A stretch of DNA of 64,000 bases from Haloterrigena salina JCM 13891 (GTDB lineage Archaea > Halobacteriota > Halobacteria > Halobacteriales > Natrialbaceae). Position numbers and translations under genes: made by a program. The notes under the pieces are model-generated. The model searched no databases. It had not been told where the DNA came from and saw only the letters and a list, made by a program, of their open reading frames with translations. Below are positions 17,913 to 26,055 of the stretch, piece by piece. How positions within the stretch are numbered: position 1 is the first letter of the stretch; every line of letters begins with the position of its first letter. The stretch spans positions 66,812-130,811 of the forward strand of contig NZ_AOIS01000010.1 of assembly GCF_000337495.1 (NCBI RefSeq), in the 5' to 3' direction.

Positions 17913-18175
17913 GGTCCAGTCGGCGTCTCGGCTCGGCCCGGGCCGTTTTTCGGACGGCTAACTCTTTGTAGCATCGCCAAAACACGTTGGTAGTGTCGAG
18001 CGCACTGTAATCGGGTGCTGACAGTCGCGGGTCAAGTCGGGTCCGCGGCCGACCGCCGACCTCGCAGCCGGGTGCGGGTCCGTGGGTGGTCGACTCGGAT
18101 TCGCACATCGGAGATGGATCTTCGTCACCGCGCGGATAGAAAAACTTAGGACTGTGCTGTGAAGTGACTGATCAC

Positions 18176-18964
18176 ATGAAATCCCGTCGAGCCGCGGTCG
18201 TTCTCGCTGTGCTCGTGGTCGTCCTCACGAGCGGCTGCGTCGCCGTCGCACCGCCCACGAACGAACCCGAGCCGGAGTCGCTCTTCGAGTCGGCGTTCGT
18301 CCACAGCGACGACCTCGAGGACGTCTCCGGCGAGGTAACGGTAACAGTCAACGGCAGCAACGGCACGAGTACCGAGACGCTTCGCGTCGCCGAACGACCC
18401 TACGTCGACTACCGAGACGAGGTACTCGAGTCGACGGCCCCCGGCCGAGTGGGCGACCAGTACGTCTCGAACGCGTCGGAGACGTGGTGGTACTATCCCC
18501 AGTCGGGGATGGCACAGCGGTTCGAACCGGACGAGCCCTTCGACAACGACGCGGTGCGGGCCGACCGCGCCGAGCAGGCCGCCGAGTACAGCCAGTGGTA
18601 CGACCTCGAGTACGAGGGAACGGAGGAGATCGTCGACCGCGAGGCCCACGTGCTCGACGTCGAGGCGAAGGAGGAAGCCGTCGAGCGCGGTATCTCGGTG
18701 CTCGTCGGCGATACAGAGTACGTCTACGCGGTCGAGACGGTCGAGGCACCCGAGGATCTCACCATCGTCGAACAGCAGCTCTGGATCGACGCCGAGTACG
18801 ACTATCCGCTGAAGGAACGGCTGGTCTACGAGGGGCCGAACGGCGAGCGCCACGAGCTGGTCCACGAGTTCGAGACGGTCTCGTTCAACGAGGGGCTCGA
18901 CGACGAGACGTTCGCGTTCGAGCCGCCCGAAGACGCCGTCGTCCAGGAACTCCCGTCGGAGTAG
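18176..18964 (+). CDS. LolA-like lipoprotein
   Basis: 262 residues. A hydrophobic signal with lipobox (VVLTSGC) at about residues 7-21 predicts a lipid-anchored exported protein, followed by a Pro/Glu spacer and an elongated beta-rich domain resembling LolA/DUF2092-type outer-membrane lipoprotein-sorting folds, frequent in haloarchaea as cell-surface lipoproteins. NGSNGT and NASET may be N-glycosylated. The ligand is unknown. A GTG at 18164 is the alternative start. It is divergent from the MaoC gene. Confidence 0.8.
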   Translation: MKSRRAAVVLAVLVVVLTSGCVAVAPPTNEPEPESLFESAFVHSDDLEDVSGEVTVTVNGSNGTSTETLRVAERPYVDYRDEVLESTAPGRVGDQYVSNASETWWYYPQSGMAQRFEPDEPFDNDAVRADRAEQAAEYSQWYDLEYEGTEEIVDREAHVLDVEAKEEAVERGISVLVGDTEYVYAVETVEAPEDLTIVEQQLWIDAEYDYPLKERLVYEGPNGERHELVHEFETVSFNEGLDDETFAFEPPEDAVVQELPSE

Positions 18965-19000
18965 TGTCCGTCCGAGCCGGTTCCCGACCGCCGATCGCGG

Positions 19001-19933
19001 TTATTCGGCCGGCTGGCCGATGTGTCGCCCTTCCTCGAGTTGGAATCCGCCCTCGAGCGTGCGGACCGGGTAGGGGATGTCGATCCCCTCCTCATCGAAG
19101 CGCCGTTTGACCGCGGTGACGTACTCGCCGCGCGTTCGGACGAAGTCGGCTCGAGACGGGTTCGCGATCCAGAACCGCGACTGGAGGCCGACGTCGGAGT
19201 CCCCGAGTTCCGTCAGTCGGACGGAGGGCGCGGGGTCGTCCATGATGTCGGGGTGGCGCTCGGCTTCGTCGACGATGATCTCGGTGGCCCGTTCGATGTC
19301 GTCGTCGTAGCCGATCCCGAAGACGAACTTCAGTCGGAGTTTGTCGGCGTCGACCGGGTTCTTGAGTACGTTGTCGGTGAGCGCCGAGTTCGGCACCGTG
19401 AGCAACTCGTTGTCGAACGTCCGGACGCGAGTCACGCGGAGGCTGATGTCCTCGACGACGCCGGCGTAGTCGCCGTTGTCCCACTCGATCCAGTCGCCGA
19501 TCCGGAACGGCTTGTCGGTGTAGATGAACACGCCCGCGACGAAGTTCGAGATCACGTTCTGCATGGCGAGACCGATCGCCAGCGCTCCGGCCGCCGCGAT
19601 GCCGGCCATCGACACGAGGAAGTTTCCGAAGCCGGCGAAGCCGAAGGCGACGGCGATGCCGAAAAAGAGCACGCCGAACCGCGACAACATCAACAGCGGG
19701 TTCTTGGCGTGTTCGTCGAGGCCCCGTCTGTCGAGCGCCCGTCGGATCAGCGGCAAGACGACCGTCCGACCGACGAACCAGACAGCGACGACGGCGACCG
19801 CGAACCGGAGCACGCTCGCGGCGCTCGCGGCCAGCGCGCCGTCAGCGATTCCCGCCTCCTCGAGCGTGTGACCGATCGGGCCCAGTCCGTTCGCCTGTGC
19901 GAGAACGCGGGCGGGATCGGCCGCGGGGCTCAT
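19001..19933 (-). CDS. mscS: Small-conductance mechanosensitive channel (MscS family)
   Basis: 310 residues. Three membrane helices occupy the first ~160 residues, ending in the pore helix (AAGALAIGLAMQNVISNFVAG), followed by the MscS beta domain (FRIGDWIEWDNGDYAGVVEDI, then VPNSALTDNV) and the alpha/beta C-terminal domain. It should open under membrane tension and release solutes on hypo-osmotic shock. The ATG at 19933 overlaps the stop of the upstream RNA-binding gene by four bases. Frames running further upstream are spurious. Confidence 0.92.
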   Translation of the reverse strand: MSPAADPARVLAQANGLGPIGHTLEEAGIADGALAASAASVLRFAVAVVAVWFVGRTVVLPLIRRALDRRGLDEHAKNPLLMLSRFGVLFFGIAVAFGFAGFGNFLVSMAGIAAAGALAIGLAMQNVISNFVAGVFIYTDKPFRIGDWIEWDNGDYAGVVEDISLRVTRVRTFDNELLTVPNSALTDNVLKNPVDADKLRLKFVFGIGYDDDIERATEIIVDEAERHPDIMDDPAPSVRLTELGDSDVGLQSRFWIANPSRADFVRTRGEYVTAVKRRFDEEGIDIPYPVRTLEGGFQLEEGRHIGQPAE

Positions 19934-20178
19934 CGATAGAAGACGGCAGTGTGTCCGCGCGTCTCGATCAGTTCGGCGTCGACGCGGTCGGCGAGATCGG
20001 CCGCCTTCTCCTCGGTCGAACCGCCGGCCCGCGCCGCGCGCAGGAGTTTGACCTTCACGAGATCGCGGTCGTCGAGCTGGTCGTCGAGTTCGTCGACGAC
20101 CGCGTCGATACCGCTCTTGCCTACCCAGACGGTGACGTCGAGGTCGTGTGCCTGCTGTTTGAGGGCTTGCGTATCCAT
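19930..20178 (-). CDS. CRM-domain (YhbY-like) RNA-binding protein
   Basis: 82 residues forming a complete YhbY/CRM domain: an alpha-beta-alpha-beta fold with the conserved loop WVGKSGIDAVVDELDDQL (GxxG-like region) and basic KVKLLRAAR. Such archaeal proteins bind RNA, probably pre-ribosomal. It lies downstream of the RNase P subunit gene and overlaps mscS by ATGA, forming an RNA-processing/channel gene string. Start chosen at the ATG at 20178. Confidence 0.88.
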   Translation of the reverse strand: MDTQALKQQAHDLDVTVWVGKSGIDAVVDELDDQLDDRDLVKVKLLRAARAGGSTEEKAADLADRVDAELIETRGHTAVFYR

Positions 20179-20285
20179 AGCCACCTCTACCCGTCCGAGC
20201 CGTTTGAATCTTCTCGAATCGGAACGGCAGGGAAACGGACACTCTCGAGGCCCTGACCGGGCCCCGCGCGTCGGCGTTTCGAACC

Positions 20286-20567
20286 CTACTGATCTCCGTA
20301 CGGATACCGCGTGTGGGCCCCGCAGTCGCAGGTGATCACGACGTGGCCGTCCTGCAGTCGAACGCGGGCGTTTCGTCCGGGCCGAAGGTACGCGTCGCAG
20401 CGGTCGCAGATGAAGCGTCGAAACGTCCGCGGCAGCGTGAGCCGGTTTCGCTCCGCCACGCGGCGCGCGAGGCGAACGTAGTAGCGGGCCCGATCGTGCT
20501 CGTCGTCGGCAGCCGCCGCTCGAGCCAGGTCGTGGAGGCGCTCGATCCGTTCGGCGGCGACGTCCAT
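20286..20567 (-). CDS. rnp4: Ribonuclease P protein component 4 (Rpr2/Rpp21)
   Basis: 93 residues. The N-terminal helices (ERIERLHDLARA, ARYYVRLARRVAERNRLTLP) and zinc ribbon with CDRC and CDCG pairs match archaeal Rpp21, which with Rpp29 forms the specificity subcomplex of RNase P that trims tRNA 5' leaders. The length is as expected. The ATG at 20567 is the family start; upstream in-frame codons are not conserved in character. Confidence 0.93.
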   Translation of the reverse strand: MDVAAERIERLHDLARAAAADDEHDRARYYVRLARRVAERNRLTLPRTFRRFICDRCDAYLRPGRNARVRLQDGHVVITCDCGAHTRYPYGDQ

Positions 20568-20783
20568 ACCCTCCCTTTCGGCGGTTCGCCTATTGATGTT
20601 GTGTTCTCGCAGTCGACGATCGAGTCCGATCGCCGACGAACGCGGTCGCGGCGTCGTCGAGATCCGGCCGTCCGTTCTGCCCTGCGTCATCGATTGCCAT
20701 ACATTGCATCGTTCAGCCGGAAATACGGCCGATTGGAAAAGTTTTTGAGCGTGCCCCATAGCCGATTGTAGTACGCAATATTG

Positions 20784-20790
20784 TTATATA
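20784..20790 (+). promoter_or_regulatory. TATA box of the substrate-binding-protein operon
   Basis: TTATATA, centred about 30 bp before the ATG at 20819, in an AT-rich stretch. The spacing predicts a leaderless or nearly leaderless transcript for the substrate-binding protein and PAP2 genes. Confidence 0.6.
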
Positions 20791-20818
20791 TCAACAGCAA
20801 AGAGGTGTAATAGACTGA

Positions 20819-22642
20819 ATGAATTGTAACCCAACCGATCCTGTTGATGGCGTCGATCGACGCTCCGTCCTGGCTGCGGGCGCAGCCGGGCTCTCGCTCT
20901 CTCTGAGCGGCTGCGTCGATACGGTCAGACGCGTCGTCGATCAGGACGGTACCGACCAATTGTCGCTCTCCATCGTGACGGTCCCCGCGGACGCCGACCG
21001 AGAAAGCATCCGGATCGCCTATCACCTCGAGTCCCACCTCGAGTCGATCGGCGTAGACGTGACCCTCAAGGCGCGCTCTCGTACCGACTTCCTCAAGGCG
21101 GTGCTGATCGACCACGACTTCGATATCTACGTCGGTCAGCATCCCGCCGATTACGATCCGGACTTCCTCTATGAAGCCCTCCACTCCACGTACGCCAACG
21201 AGGCCGGCTGGCAGAACCCCTTCGGGTTCGACAGCATGGCCTTCGACACCCTCCTGGAGGACCAACGCCGGGCCGACGGTGAGCAACGGAAGCAACGCTT
21301 AGCCAACGTACTCCGCGGCGTCGCGGACGAGAAACCGTTCGATCCGATCTGTCGCCCTGACGAGATCCGGGTCGCCAACACCACCCGCTTCGACGGCTGG
21401 GGCCAAGGCCATCTCGCGACGCGACGCGGCTATCTCGGCCTCAAGCCGGACGCCGGCGTCGACCGGTTGAACGCGCTCGTGACCGACGCCCGACCGTCGG
21501 TCAACGTCAACCCGATCTCGGCGACGGTCCGGGAGCGGGGGACGGTCGTCGACCTGCTGTACGACTCGCTCGGCACCGTCGTCGACGGCGAGGTCCTGCC
21601 GTGGCTCGCCGACTCCTGGGAGTGGGTCACGGGCTCCGAGGCGAACGAGGCTGACGCCGAGGAGACGACCGAGCCGACCCGACCGACGACGACCGCGCGG
21701 GTTTCGCTCCGCGAGGATTGTCGGTTCCACGACGGCAAACCGGTTACCGCGGCGGACGTCGAGTTCACCTACCAGTTCTTCCAGGATACCGTGCTCGGCC
21801 GCGCGTCGCCGTCGCCGCCGCCCCGCTATCGCGGTCACGCGAGCGCGATCGACGATATCGAGATCGAGGACGAGTACACGCTGCGGATCACCGCTGCCGC
21901 CGGCACGGACGTCTGTAAACGCGCGTTCACCGTCCCGATCCTCCCGAAACACGTCTGGCAATCGGAACTCGAGGACCGGCTCGGCAACTCTCAGGAGTTT
22001 TCGGCGCCGCAAGGATCCTGGAGTCTAGTCACCAGCGACTCGATTGATCCGACCGGGAGCGGTCCCTTCCAGTTCAAGAACAACGCCGAACGGGACCACC
22101 TCACGCTCGAGCGGTTCGACGATCACTTCACGCTGCGCGAGGACGTCGAGGGCGACCACCTTCTCGCGCCGCTCGTCGACGAGCTCCGATTTACCGTCGA
22201 TCCCGGCAGCCCGTCTTCCATCTCGCGGGTCGCCAGCGGCAACGCCGACGTCACGTCGTCGATGCTCGCGGCGTACTCGCTCGGCGACATTCCCGAGGAC
22301 GACCCCGACGTCGAACGGCTCGAGTCGCCCTCGTGGACGTTCTACCACATCGGGTTCAACGCGCGGACGCCGCCGTGTAGCAACCTCCACTTCCGACGCG
22401 CGATCTGTCGGCTGATCGACAAGGAGTGGATCGCGAGCGAAGTCTTCGGCGGTCACGCGGAGCCGCTCGCAGCGCCGGTGACTGAGGAGTGGACTCCTGA
22501 TGACCTCGCGTGGGACGGCGCGGACCCCGAGACGCCGTTCGCCGGCACCGACGGGACGCTCAACGTCAACGCGGCGCACGACGCGTTTCAGGCGGCCGGC
22601 TACTACACCGACGACGAGAATCGACTGCAGGGGCGATACTGA
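20819..22642 (+). CDS. ABC-type substrate-binding lipoprotein (SBP_bac_5), halves in swapped order
   Basis: 607 residues. A twin-arginine-like lipoprotein signal (DRRSVLAAG...LSGC) is followed by residues ~40-205 that look like the C-terminal half of an SBP_bac_5 peptide/nickel binding protein (ESIGVDVTLKARS, DFDIYVGQHPADYDPDFLYE). Residues ~220-607 then look like the normal N-terminal half (LLYDSLG, LADSWEW, FHDGKPVTAADVEFTYQFF) and finish with AAGYYTDDENRLQGRY, normally the middle of the protein. This is a circularly permuted arrangement. No permease or ATPase gene is adjacent. The stop overlaps the PAP2 start by one base. Confidence 0.88.
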   Translation: MNCNPTDPVDGVDRRSVLAAGAAGLSLSLSGCVDTVRRVVDQDGTDQLSLSIVTVPADADRESIRIAYHLESHLESIGVDVTLKARSRTDFLKAVLIDHDFDIYVGQHPADYDPDFLYEALHSTYANEAGWQNPFGFDSMAFDTLLEDQRRADGEQRKQRLANVLRGVADEKPFDPICRPDEIRVANTTRFDGWGQGHLATRRGYLGLKPDAGVDRLNALVTDARPSVNVNPISATVRERGTVVDLLYDSLGTVVDGEVLPWLADSWEWVTGSEANEADAEETTEPTRPTTTARVSLREDCRFHDGKPVTAADVEFTYQFFQDTVLGRASPSPPPRYRGHASAIDDIEIEDEYTLRITAAAGTDVCKRAFTVPILPKHVWQSELEDRLGNSQEFSAPQGSWSLVTSDSIDPTGSGPFQFKNNAERDHLTLERFDDHFTLREDVEGDHLLAPLVDELRFTVDPGSPSSISRVASGNADVTSSMLAAYSLGDIPEDDPDVERLESPSWTFYHIGFNARTPPCSNLHFRRAICRLIDKEWIASEVFGGHAEPLAAPVTEEWTPDDLAWDGADPETPFAGTDGTLNVNAAHDAFQAAGYYTDDENRLQGRY

Positions 22643-23490
22643 TGTTAGCCGAGGTACTGACGCAAGTGGCGATCGTCATCGGGTTCGTCCTCCCGGTTGC
22701 GGCCGGAGTGTTCATCGGCCGCGAGCGACTGTCGCAGACGGTTTCGGAGCTTCGTCCGCGGCTACGGACGTCCGCACCGGCGCTCCTTCTTCTGGGCTGC
22801 GTACTGGTTCTCAACCGGTATATGCGCCAAAATGAGCCGAACGTCGGGTTCTACATGACCGAGACGATCCGCTCGATCGAGGGCGAGTTCGTCCTGATCT
22901 TCCAGGACATCGCGACCCCGCTGCTCACCGAATACTTCACGGCGAGCTACATCTACGGCTACACGTTCCTGTTGCTCTTTACGCCGCTAGCGTACTTCGC
23001 GCTCTCGGATACCACGATGTTCCGCCGTCTGCTGACGGCCTACTCGTTGAACTACGCGCTCGGCGTCGTCCTGTACGTGCTGGTCATCGCGTACGGGCCG
23101 CGGAACATCCTCCCCGAGTTCGTCGCCGAGACGATGCTGTATGACAACAATCCGAAGTACCAGTACCTCACTGGGGAGGTCAACCGCAACACCAACGTCT
23201 TCCCGTCGCTTCACACCTCGCTCTCCGCGACGGTCGGCATCTTCGCCTACTACACGCGCGATGAGTATCCGAAGTGGTTCCCCGTCGCCGTCTTCATCGC
23301 GATCAGCGTCATCATCTCGACGATGTATCTGGCGATCCATTGGGGGACGGACGTCTTCTTCGGGTTAATCCTCGCGAGCGTCTGCGTCGCCCTCTCCAAC
23401 ATGCTCGTCGGCCGCTGGTCGCTTACCGACCTCTTCGATCGGCTGGACGACGACTCGCTCGACGCCGTCCGCGACCGGCTGGGACGCTAA
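22642..23490 (+). CDS. PAP2-family membrane phosphatase/transferase
   Basis: 282-residue polytopic membrane protein. The PAP2 active site is visible as PSLHTSLSATVG and the later STMYLAIHWGTDVFFG, giving the His and His/Asp residues needed for a phospho-enzyme; the layout resembles inositol-phosphorylceramide synthase-like (Aur1) PAP2 proteins. It probably dephosphorylates or transfers headgroups of phosphorylated lipids at the membrane surface. Translation is coupled to the preceding binding protein (TGATG). Confidence 0.88.
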   Translation: MLAEVLTQVAIVIGFVLPVAAGVFIGRERLSQTVSELRPRLRTSAPALLLLGCVLVLNRYMRQNEPNVGFYMTETIRSIEGEFVLIFQDIATPLLTEYFTASYIYGYTFLLLFTPLAYFALSDTTMFRRLLTAYSLNYALGVVLYVLVIAYGPRNILPEFVAETMLYDNNPKYQYLTGEVNRNTNVFPSLHTSLSATVGIFAYYTRDEYPKWFPVAVFIAISVIISTMYLAIHWGTDVFFGLILASVCVALSNMLVGRWSLTDLFDRLDDDSLDAVRDRLGR

Positions 23491-23715
23491 TTTTGGGGCC
23501 GACCACGGTCGCGGGCCGGCACTCGTTCCGATTCGTCGCCGACGGCTGTACTTCGAGAGACCGCCCCGAAAGCTGCTGTAGCCGCTGATATCGGACTCGT
23601 GGCCGCGAGCGGACGCGTCGCTGGCCGGTGCAGAACGGAGCGATCGGCGCCGGCGCCGATCGACGGCAGAAACGACGTCGTTCGTTGTAGTTGCAGTCGA
23701 CAGTCGGCAGTCGGC

Positions 23716-24087
23716 TCAGTTGTCCTCGAGCGCGTCGGCGATCCGCTTGAGTGCGCGGGTCTGGTCGCGCATCTCGTCGCGGAGCTGGCGGACTTCGCGG
23801 ACGAGTTCCTCGTTGCCGACGCTCTCCTCCTCGCGACCACCAGGGCCGCCGCCCATGCCGCCGGGGCCGCCCGGGCCGCCGCCCATCATTCCGCCCATCA
23901 TCTGCGCGAAGGGGTTGCCGCCGCCGCCCATGCCGCCGGGGCCACCGCCGCCGAACGGGCTCTCGGGCGCCTCGCCCTCACCTTCGCCCTCTTCGGCGCG
24001 TTTCTCGCGGATTTCCTCGACTCGCTCCCGGAAGGACTTCTCCTCGCCCTCGTCGCCGTTGGCGTCGGATTCGTTTTCGTCGGACAT
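23716..24087 (-). CDS. Gly/Met-rich hypothetical protein with coiled-coil tail
   Basis: 123 residues: an acidic, helical N-terminal third (FRERVEEIREKRAEE), a central low-complexity segment of GGGP/GGM/MMGG repeats (~50 residues), then a helical C-terminus (ELVREVRQLRDEMRDQTRALKRIADALE) with heptad spacing. No known domain. The Gly-rich centre may be a flexible linker between helices that oligomerise. A start at 24126 would add 13 residues. It is divergent from the zinc-ribbon gene. Confidence 0.75.
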   Translation of the reverse strand: MSDENESDANGDEGEEKSFRERVEEIREKRAEEGEGEGEAPESPFGGGGPGGMGGGGNPFAQMMGGMMGGGPGGPGGMGGGPGGREEESVGNEELVREVRQLRDEMRDQTRALKRIADALEDN

Positions 24088-24214
24088 ACCCTCGGATTCA
24101 GGGCCGTCGCGGAAAAGGATTGCCATGTTTTCGACTTCGAGCGCCGCCGGCCGATCGACCGCGTTCGGCCGGTGCGCGCACAAGAGGGAACTGATAGCGC
24201 GTGGTACGGTCCCC

Positions 24215-24565
24215 ATGGCTCCGGACGACGCCACCGCCGACCGGGATCCGATCGTCAGCGAGGGACGGTACGCGGTCGTCGCCGCCAACGACACCGAGTC
24301 GGTCGACTACTGGTTCGTCACCGACGACGGCGGCCACGCCGTTCCGCTCGAGGACGCGACGCTCCATGACGCCGCGACCGTCCTCTCGCGGGTTCGAAAC
24401 ATGCGGACCGATCCCGAGGGAACGGGGACGGAAACGGCGTCGGGCGACGGCACGGAACTGACCTGCCACGACTGCGGCGAGACGTGGACCTACACCGGGG
24501 ACGACGAGCACGCGGCCTGTCCGAACTGCGAGACGGAGGTGGCGGTGGAGGGGATCGGTCCCTGA
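24215..24565 (+). CDS. Zinc-ribbon protein of unknown function
   Basis: 116 residues. The N-terminal ~65 residues form a small domain (EGRYAVVAANDTESVDYWFV) and the C-terminus a zinc ribbon with CHDCG and CPNCE pairs. The start at 24215 is the first ATG after the divergent promoter region. Probably a nucleic-acid-binding or adaptor protein, but nothing more can be said. Confidence 0.75.
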   Translation: MAPDDATADRDPIVSEGRYAVVAANDTESVDYWFVTDDGGHAVPLEDATLHDAATVLSRVRNMRTDPEGTGTETASGDGTELTCHDCGETWTYTGDDEHAACPNCETEVAVEGIGP

Positions 24566-24617
24566 CCACGAGCACCAAGGCCGAACGCTTGTAGCGGGTG
24601 TGGCCCAACGGACCGTC

Positions 24618-24683
24618 GTGAGTTCGAAACCGCTGGACGGAATCGCGGTCGTCGACGCCGCCACCGTCGGTGACCGACCGTGA
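24618..24683 (+). pseudogene. Possible 5' remnant of a CaiB-type CoA-transferase gene
   Basis: A 21-codon frame from GTG 24618 reads SSKPLDGIAVVDAATVGDRP, which resembles the N-terminus of CaiB/BaiF family III CoA-transferases (LDGIRVLDLTTVLAGP-like), and then stops at the start of the next gene. It could be a deletion remnant, a tiny peptide or chance. Low confidence. Confidence 0.2.
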
Positions 24684-25315
24684 CGCCGGAACTGACCAGA
24701 CGCGAAGCGATCGCCGGACTCGGAAGCGCGGTCGCCGTCGGGAGCGCGGCCGGCCCCGCGAGCGCGTCTGATTCTCCCGCCGACGCGGTCGTCGATCTCG
24801 AGCGCGACGGCGAGACCGACTACCCGCGCTGTCTCTACAAGCCCGACAGCGACGACGAGTGGAACCCCGTGTTGCCGATCAACATCCACGCGCGGGACTC
24901 GAGCGGCGGGGCGGCGCTGTCGACGGTCGAAGACGGCTTTACCGGACTCGGGAACCTCGAGTGGACGCGGGTCTTCCCCGACGCGACCGCACGGGCGTGG
25001 GACGGCGAGCGAGAGGAACTCGTCCCGCCGGATCACTCGTTTCGGCGGCCGCGACTGGGCGACGAGTGGAACCACGTCCACGTCTGGGCGGTCGACGAGG
25101 ATCGGGTCGCGATCCACGCCCATCTAGACGTCATCGATCTCACGTCCTCACACTTCCACCGCGGCGACCGGTACGGCGACGCGGCCGCGGAAGCCGCCGC
25201 TCACCTCGCCGACGAGGGCTGGGAGACAGAGACACCCTACAGCATCGAGTACGGCGTCGAGGACGATCGACTCGAGCGCTGGGGCGACACCGGCGACGTG
25301 AAACTCGTCTACTGA
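24680..25315 (+). CDS. Tat-exported hypothetical protein
   Basis: 211 residues with an N-terminal twin-arginine signal (TRREAIAGLGSAVAVGSAAG), so exported folded. The mature part is rich in Trp, His and Asp (DEWNHVHVW, SSHFHRGDRYGDAA), suggestive of metal binding, but no family is recognised. The start is a GTG overlapping the short frame upstream. Downstream on the same strand is the KaiC-like gene. Confidence 0.75.
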   Translation: MTPELTRREAIAGLGSAVAVGSAAGPASASDSPADAVVDLERDGETDYPRCLYKPDSDDEWNPVLPINIHARDSSGGAALSTVEDGFTGLGNLEWTRVFPDATARAWDGEREELVPPDHSFRRPRLGDEWNHVHVWAVDEDRVAIHAHLDVIDLTSSHFHRGDRYGDAAAEAAAHLADEGWETETPYSIEYGVEDDRLERWGDTGDVKLVY

Positions 25316-25386
25316 CCGGGGCATGACCGCGCTGTCGCCGAATCCAAACACCTACGGCGGAGCCATCGGAACGCTCTCCAAGATCG

Positions 25387-26019
25387 ATGTCCCTTCCGGA
25401 ACGGGAGTACACCACTGGCATAGACGTTCTCGACCGATTCATCGGCGGCGGCCTCAAGGCGGGTGTACTCGCGGCGTTACGCGCGCCGGCGAGTTCCCAG
25501 AGCGAACGACTCCTCGCGGAACTCGTGGCCCAGCACCGGACGGTGTTCGTCTCGATCACGCGATCCGAACGCGAAGTCCGCGACTGGATCGAACGGACGG
25601 TCGATATGCACCACGAACTGACGGTTCGGACGCCGACCGTCGACGACGTGCTGGCCGATCCCGACGACGCGATCGGCCCGATCCCGCCGGAGTCGATCCT
25701 CGTCGTCGACCCGATGGACCTCCTCGAGAGCGAACCCCGGGACCGGTACCTCGCGGTGCTCGACGCGATCAAAGAACAGTTGCGAACGGCCGACAGCGTC
25801 GGACTCGTCCACTGTCTCGAGGCCGATCGGTCGCCCGCGAACCGGGAACTGACGCTGAAGCGGGCGGATCAGGTCTGGCGGCTCGAGACGACGGTCCGGT
25901 CTCAGGAGATTCGGACCCGACTCCTGATCACGAAGGCCCGCCGCGGGCGCACGTTCGACAAGCCGATTCCGCTCGTGTTGTCCGATCGGGTCCGGATCGA
26001 TCACAGTCGGAACATCTAG
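25387..26019 (+). CDS. KaiC/RecA-like protein with degenerate P-loop
   Basis: 210 residues with the layout of a single RecA/KaiC ATPase domain: an opening TGIDVLDRFIGGGLKAGVL, a region where the Walker A would lie, and a Walker-B-like strand ILVVDPMDLLE. The Walker A GxxGxGK[ST] is absent; APASSQSERLL occupies the position, so ATP binding is unlikely in the usual way. Haloarchaea carry many such HTR-like/KaiC-like proteins, thought to be regulatory partners. Function unknown. Confidence 0.75.
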   Translation: MSLPEREYTTGIDVLDRFIGGGLKAGVLAALRAPASSQSERLLAELVAQHRTVFVSITRSEREVRDWIERTVDMHHELTVRTPTVDDVLADPDDAIGPIPPESILVVDPMDLLESEPRDRYLAVLDAIKEQLRTADSVGLVHCLEADRSPANRELTLKRADQVWRLETTVRSQEIRTRLLITKARRGRTFDKPIPLVLSDRVRIDHSRNI

Positions 26020-26055
26020 GCATAGCCGCACGCGTCCGCGGGCCGACGGACTCAG

